Assembly (NCBI GenBank): GCA_030272155.1
Contig: CP126198.1
Coordinates: forward strand, 3,596,001 to 3,660,000
DNA: 64,000 nucleotides
Reading direction: 5' to 3'
Origin: Tetradesmus obliquus
Taxonomy: Eukaryota > Chlorophyta > Chlorophyceae > Sphaeropleales > Scenedesmaceae
The notes under the pieces were generated by a model, which was not told the origin of the DNA, ran no database searches, and was given only the letters and a program-made list of their open reading frames with translations. Within the stretch, counting starts at the first letter, position 1. Each line of letters begins with the position of its first letter. The position numbers were made by a program, and so were the translations under genes. Positions 59,163-64,000 of the stretch are shown piece by piece.

Positions 59163-60458
59163 GAGGAAGCAGGCAGCACTCAGGCCTTCTGTCACAGGTG
59201 TTGTCGGCGAGTCAGACAGCGCTTGATCGAGGCAGGGTGCCGAGCTGGCGGCGCCATGCACGCAGAGCTGCTGCTGGGCAGACTATCCTTGCAGCTGCTC
59301 TTGGCGAAATCGTGACCAACAACACCCCAGAAAGCAGGCATCAGCACTACCAAGTGGTAGTGGTAGCTGACGACACCAGTTCTGCCAGCAGTGCTAATGC
59401 GGAAGTGACTCACCCTTCACTTGTGCCAGCACATCATCCCAGGCTGTGCCTGACCTGCCTTCATCAGCGCCTGTGTTCCAGGTGGGAGCTCCCACCAGCA
59501 GGCCATCAAGGGAAGGGTCAGTCAGAGCAGCGGCCAGGTCGGGCACATCACCAATGTCTTGGGGCTCTGCTGCAGCGTTGCCAAGCACCTGCAGCAGCAG
59601 CAGCAGCAGCAGCAGCGGCGGCGGCAGCAGCAGCGGCAGCAACAAGGTCTGTGTGGGATTGACTGGCAGTGCAAATGCCTGCTTGTGTTCAACAGTACAG
59701 CAGCAGATGCGCGCAAGCACCAAGCATATCACACATGTGAGGCAACTTGCAAGATATCGGCAGCACAGTCTGCCAGCGTTTTTTGACAGCACAAGCAGAG
59801 TCTGCCAGCTGGCATCTGACACAGAGCGCATTTCCAACCACTCACTTCTTTGATGATGTTAGCCACCTCCTCTGTCTTGCCAGTGGCAGTGCTGTAGTAG
59901 ATGCCCAGCGCCTCTGGTGGCGGCGCAAGCTGCTGACGTGGCAAGGGCTTGCTTGCAGGAGAAGGCGCCAGGGCAGCTTTCTTGCAGCCTGCTGCGCCGG
60001 CCTTGCTGGCAGGGCAGCTGCGGTTGCAGCCACTGCAGGGACGTCCACCGGCAGAGCTGAGAGGGCAGCGCCTGCAATGAAAGCAATTACAGCAGGATTA
60101 ATTTGATGATGTTGAGTGCTGGTTGAGTCCAGCTCAGGGCCATCAGCGATTGAGAGACCTGCTTTTTCTTCTGTGTTTGAAGGTTCTGGCCGTATCTGGC
60201 CCTGGCTTGTGGGATTGCCCCGTCTGGTCAGGAACCACCTGAGGTGGTTTGGGAGTGGCTGCCTTTCTAGGCGACATCTCTTGCTAGCAAAACGTGTTTT
60301 GATTGAATTGATTGAGTGCTGGTTGAGCTTGCAGCTGTGTTTCTGCTGCTGTCCTTGAGCTTGTTAAGTTGTACAGCAATCGAGGTGCAAGGAAATCAGG
60401 CGCACATAAACCAAAGCGAGTCTCACCTCACTTCTGGGGAGTTGCAGAAGCGCTGCAT
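58128..60458 (-). CDS. FLD: Flavodoxin, probably plastid-targeted
   Basis: FMN electron carrier that replaces ferredoxin at photosystem I under iron shortage. Five exons close in phase to 247 residues: 60458-60427, 60071-59846, 59588-59414, 59101-58932 and 58268-58128. The first 65-70 residues (MQRFCNSPEVRRCPLSSAGG...) are rich in Ser, Ala, Lys and Arg without acids, typical of a transit peptide. The mature domain starts ALGIYYSTATGKTEEVA, where STATGKT is the phosphate-binding loop. APTWNTGADEGRSGTAWDDV is the 50s loop with the flavin-stacking Trp. VAVFGCGDQHGYGDYFCDAM is the 90s loop with the stacking Tyr. PGFFCGLALDEDSQGELT with IRQWTAQVLQ is the long-chain C-terminus. The long-chain insert is present. 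Plastid targeting is inferred. Related flavodoxins are known from Scenedesmus/'Chlorella fusca'. Confidence 0.95.
58287..58342 (-). repeat. AGGC tetranucleotide microsatellite (14 units) in flavodoxin intron 4
   Basis: Pure (AGGC)14 on the plus strand. On the gene strand it is (GCCT)14 ending about 19 bp before the exon-5 acceptor at 58269, where it acts as, or replaces, the pyrimidine tract. Length changes could alter splicing. Confidence 0.95.
58664..58790 (-). pseudogene. Degenerate duplicate of flavodoxin exon 4 inside intron 4
   Basis: About 125 bp match the 3' two-thirds of exon 4 (58926-59050), offset about 257 bp. The copy reads GYGDCFCYAMEELHSSFAAA and then GTDMVGAWPTEG before an in-frame TAG (58689-58691) where the functional exon has TAC for Tyr. 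It also has Tyr to Cys and Asp to Tyr changes in the FMN 90s loop. The copy diverges before any acceptor, so it cannot be spliced in as a normal alternative exon. It does keep sequence resembling the exon end. Confidence 0.92.
59123..59160 (-). repeat. CAG run at the end of flavodoxin intron 3
   Basis: CAG repeats on the plus strand, (CTG)n on the gene strand, ending about 20 bp before the exon-4 acceptor at 59102. Confidence 0.93.
60112..60327. repeat. 16-bp direct repeats exactly 200 bp apart in flavodoxin intron 1
   Basis: TTGAGTGCTGGTTGAG occurs at 60112-60127 and 60312-60327. Between them, 60233-60249 is a perfect 7-bp-arm inverted repeat, AACCACC-TGA-GGTGGTT. This could be a small insertion or a local duplication footprint. 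No terminal inverted repeats were found. Confidence 0.8.
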
Positions 60459-62640
60459 CGTAGCTGTGCGGACAAGCATCGTTCGTGATGTGCGGTTGGT
60501 GGTTGGACTGTGGCTGGCGGGATGTCCTTCAGGTTGCTGTCGTTTGAGCGACCTGCACGACTTGAGACAACTAAACACTTGAAATGAACTCTAAAAAGGC
60601 CTCTGTGATGGCTTGTGCCGTTCAGGGTGTGGATTGCACATCGACACGCGCCGGGCAGTCGCAGAGCGCGCACAAGGCACATGCGAAGTTGCAGCCCTGA
60701 ACACCTTCTCCGTGATGCAATTTTTTTTACCAAACGGGTTATATATGTTTGGATCATTCTTGGTGATGCTGCAGAAGATGCATGAGTAACCTTGCACCCG
60801 CACTGACCGCACAGAAAACACAAAGCGAAAGAGCCTGCTGTCTTTGCGGAACCTTTCATCTGGCTTGCAGCAACAGCAACGCATTACCCTCCAATAAAAC
60901 ACCGATGGACCGGTGCCACATGCATTGGAGTTGTTTAGGCGAAATGCACATGGTTGATCACATCCAGCTGCCGCTGCATTGCACTGTCTGTCAGTGCGTG
61001 CAAGCTCAACGACATTGCCTATCATGGCAGGGGCACGAGGTCCGTCAATACCATAATGATGTTGTAACCGCATCAAAGCAGTGCAGCAAAATGTAGCCAC
61101 ATGCATGCCATGCATGCACATGCTGTATAACAGGTGCTCTGGGGTGCATGGCTGTGCCAACTTTGGCATGGCAGCAAAAGAACATATGATCCAGTACTGG
61201 GTGCGCGCTGAAGCTTGAAGGAAAGCCTAGATGCAGCTTTAGGGCTCATCTCCACAGGCTATGAAAGTCAAACATGCATCCCACATGCATTGGGTGTGAA
61301 AAGGCACTGGCACTTCTGTCAGGCTGCCATGGCCACCAAACGAGCCACATGGATTGTCTCGTGCTGTGAAAGGGTGCAACTGCTGCTCAAAGCTATGAGC
61401 CTATAGGCGGCTGCAAATATGACATCAAGGGGTTTGCATCCCACTGATGCATCACACAACACAGCCAGAATCAGAGAGGCATGCATCACCACTGCACAGT
61501 AGGTGTAGTAACATATCTTGCAGTTGACCGCACTGGCTAAAAGCCACGTGACGAGGCGCGAGCACAGGCATTCTCCACAGCTGTTTCAAATGGTGACCAA
61601 CTAATGCATTTGCCTGTTGCCAGCTGCTGTTCATGCAGGTGCACACTTGCAAGTATCCTGTGTCTCCGTTTCACTCAGTCTCGCTTCCCGGCTGAAATGA
61701 GGTGCGCATAAGCACTTGCCACATGGGCCATCTGACGTTCCAGCGAACTACACGACATTCACCTGCGGATACATGAAAAGTCGGGCCTTCAAAATGCCAG
61801 CCGTCCTGTTACAAATGGCAAGCAGCACGCTGCACCAAACTGCACCAACTGGCACCAACAATCGGGTGGATGTGTCAGAGGTCCCCAGCGGTGCCCAATC
61901 CGAGCTGAGGAAGAGCCAGCTGACTCCTAAAACCCTCATTGACTGAAACACACCACGTGGCCATAGTCAATTGCTGTCAGCCGGCCGGTGACTGCTGTTA
62001 GGACCATGCTGCCGTTGTAATGCACGCATAGCGCACGCATAATCAAGTTTGGTGGGCGGCAACGCACAGCGCCACAAGCGTACAACCAACTCTGGCTGCC
62101 AGGAACCACATTCACTGCCGCAGGCACCCTATTCCGGGTACTACACCCACAAGATTGGTGAACAACGTTGATGCTATGGCCTGATGGGTAACATGACGAT
62201 GATGAAGATTGGTGAACAGTTACGCCATCGTATCGTCAAATGTATGCTCGAATGTATGCCTGAGCGCTTACAAAACCAGCCTCCAGGGACCACCCTCCAC
62301 ACTGACCAGTTGTGCTACACAACTGCACACATGCGCATCTAGGGGGCAGCCCAAGCACGCCTTGGAGGACATGCCTCTTACACCGCAACGGTGTGACATC
62401 GCATTGGTTTTGAACAGACCACAAGGTGACCTGGCTCTGTACAAGTTGCTCTTGACGGATCAACCAACAAGCATGCAAGTTGGGCATTAATAGGTACAAA
62501 GACACCACAAAACGCGCTGTGAATACACCACAAACACACGCATTGTACATCAAGGTCCAGCCGCCAAGACAAATATGCCTGGCCACAGCAACCACTGCTG
62601 CAATGAAGGCGAACCATAACCTGTGACTGCATTAAAACCA
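60459..62640. other. Upstream region of flavodoxin, no supported gene
   Basis: The 300 bp above 60458 should hold the flavodoxin promoter. A 192-codon minus-strand frame (61169-60591) has no domain, and its composition differs from the local genes. No other gene, tRNA or transposon end was recognised. Confidence 0.4.
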
Positions 62641-63160
62641 CATTAGCGTGGCCCGGAAAATTTATGAAGAATGTGGACGTACCTGACAAGCGCACAACCA
62701 CGGCCACCTCAACGCCGCCACTCCAAAGTTCGGCCCCAGCTACGCTCTCCATCTTGCACACACCTCGAGCAAGTTGCTTCATGCTCCAGTGTAGCATCCA
62801 AGCCACAGCAGTGCATTGTGTTCTACAAGGTGCACCTGCCACCAGCCGTGCCTGCCTCACTGCGTTTTCTTGTCTTGATCCTGGCTGCTGCTGTCCACCA
62901 GGCGTGAGTAGCCAGTCTGCACAGCATGGCAAGCAGCAGTCAAGTAACCACTGACAATTTCACACACTTCTGCAAGTGAGGTGGTGCACAGCAACATATC
63001 ATCAACCCTCACTGCATCCACCACGCATGCACGATGTTGAATAGCTATGAACGTACCTGCTCAACACAGCAGGTACGGCCTTGTTACTAAGCATAAACGA
63101 GTCCTCACCTGCTTGCGCCAGATGATGTTCCGCAAGAGCCCTGCACATGTAGGCATTGGC
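62640..63160 (-). other. Exon-like fragments, possible partial minus-strand gene
   Basis: A minus-strand stretch ending at a CAG|GTACGT donor (exon end near 62685) reads WSMKQLARGVCKMESVAGAE and then LWSGGVEVAVVVRLSG. Upstream in transcription, GLLRNIIWRKQ lies between a TGTGCAG acceptor and a CAG|GTGAGG donor (about 63148-63112). Both look like real exons, but I could not assign a family or join them. On the plus strand the same region also contains RFLVLILAAAVHQA before a GC|GTGAGT donor, so the strand is not settled. Confidence 0.25.
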
Positions 63161-63473
63161 GCATGGTCGTCTTGAAGCTGACCGCGGTTCAACGACTCAG
63201 GTTCTGGCAGCCATAGCACGAGTAACACAAAAACAGCAGCGGAGCACAGCACCAGTGAGAGATCCGGCCAGCATCATCAACAGTTGTACGCGGTTGGCAC
63301 AAAACGCAATAGAAGCTGACTGCAGCCAAGCCTTCACAGGTTCACAAACCCACAAAATGCCGCTAGCGCTGATGATCTGCAAACATGCATGCTGTTGGCG
63401 GTTGGAGTACATACAAACCATATGATTAGAGGTGCAGGTGGTGCGCTTGACAGCCACTACTGCTGCTGTGCAG

Positions 63474-63556
63474 GGACGCTCACAACTCTGCTGTGTACGC
63501 AACGGTCACGACGAGCGCTACAGGTTCTGGCAGCCTTACTGCAAGGACGACTGCAG
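63474..63556 (+). other. Candidate plus-strand exon of an unidentified Cys-rich protein (partial)
   Basis: Bounded by a GTGCAG acceptor and a CAG|GTACAT donor. It reads GRSQLCCVRNGHDERYRFWQ and then PYCKDDCR, with four Cys in 28 residues. No start, stop or neighbouring exon could be fixed. The gene, if real, may continue beyond the window. Confidence 0.3.
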
Positions 63557-63717
63557 GTACATGCATGGCTCACCTGACACTGCTGCGGGCTCTGCTGCCG
63601 ACTCTGCTGCCGGCTCTGCTGCTGCTGCCGCTGCTGCTGCTGTCGCTGCTGCTGCTGCCCCTGCTGCGGCTTCTGTTGTTGGGACACAAGAGATATCATG
63701 CCCAAGGGGAGGCATAG

Positions 63718-63771
63718 CAATGTATGGAAGGACACGCAGGCAGGCAATGTATGGAAGGACACGCAGGCAGG
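63718..63771. repeat. Tandem 27-bp duplication near the window end
   Basis: Two adjacent copies starting CAATGTATGGAAGGACACGC with period 27 bp, followed by extra GCAG units. In one plus-strand frame this gives MYGRTRRQA twice. The following 63772-64000 shows nothing I can name. Confidence 0.9.
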
Positions 63772-64000
63772 CAGGCAGCATAGGATTCAACTACAAATCG
63801 AACTGTGCATGCGTGTGGCAAGTAGCACATTGGAGCATCCACACCACTGTTGCAGGGGCAGCCTGGCATCGATGGTTGTGTGTTCGAGCAGCACACCTTG
63901 TGAACTTAGACGGTAGGCCCCTAGCAACGCGCTGTCATAAAGCAGGCTGACAATGGAGATCATACAGCTTGCCTTGTCGCTGATATTGTTTAAACTACCA

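Noticed and set aside
60591-61169. 192-codon minus-strand open frame upstream of flavodoxin
   Set aside because: No domain, no recognisable motif, Cys-heavy and without supporting splice or start context; likely chance.

Overview
This is nuclear DNA from a photosynthetic eukaryote, most likely a chlorophycean green alga of the Sphaeropleales/Scenedesmaceae type (inference). The reasons are: intron-rich genes with GT-AG introns that mostly end in CTGCAG; pervasive CAG/CTG runs coding poly-Gln or poly-Ala; a plastid-type flavodoxin with a transit-like leader, a gene known from Scenedesmus/'Chlorella fusca' but not Chlamydomonas; a plant-type cysteine oxidase; and a 172-residue cyclophilin with the plant KSGKPLH loop. 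I see no prokaryotic operon, phage, plasmid or CRISPR feature.

Layout. Five minus-strand genes fill the left half: an ASPM-like spindle protein (1216-14523), a peroxisomal PMP34/PXN-type carrier (15742-18389), a plant cysteine oxidase (23153-25856), a DEP + DUF1769-like protein (28133-33782) and a cytosolic cyclophilin (34826-37015). An 847-bp divergent intergenic region separates cyclophilin from three plus-strand genes: a Trm10 tRNA m1G9 methyltransferase (37863-40873), a large OSCA/TMEM63-like channel with a long low-complexity tail (41666-51999) and a secreted cysteine-rich protein (52886-56414). A minus-strand flavodoxin (58128-60458) is convergent with the last. The right-hand 3.5 kb holds only exon-like fragments on both strands. 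For the carrier, cysteine oxidase, cyclophilin, secreted protein and flavodoxin I spliced every exon by hand and the reading phase closes throughout (379, 390, 172, 546 and 247 residues). The other four gene models are approximate inside.

The genes look like unrelated housekeeping and environmental-response loci (mitosis, peroxisome, oxygen sensing, tRNA modification, membrane tension, iron-sparing electron transfer), not one pathway. The most notable structures are: (i) a 785-bp non-autonomous hAT-type element with an 18-bp perfect terminal inverted repeat and a perfect 8-bp target duplication; (ii) intronic, degenerate copies of neighbouring exon edges in three separate genes; and (iii) about 34 IQ-like units in a single ASPM exon, with a four-unit higher-order period. 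I found no convincing wholly new biological system.
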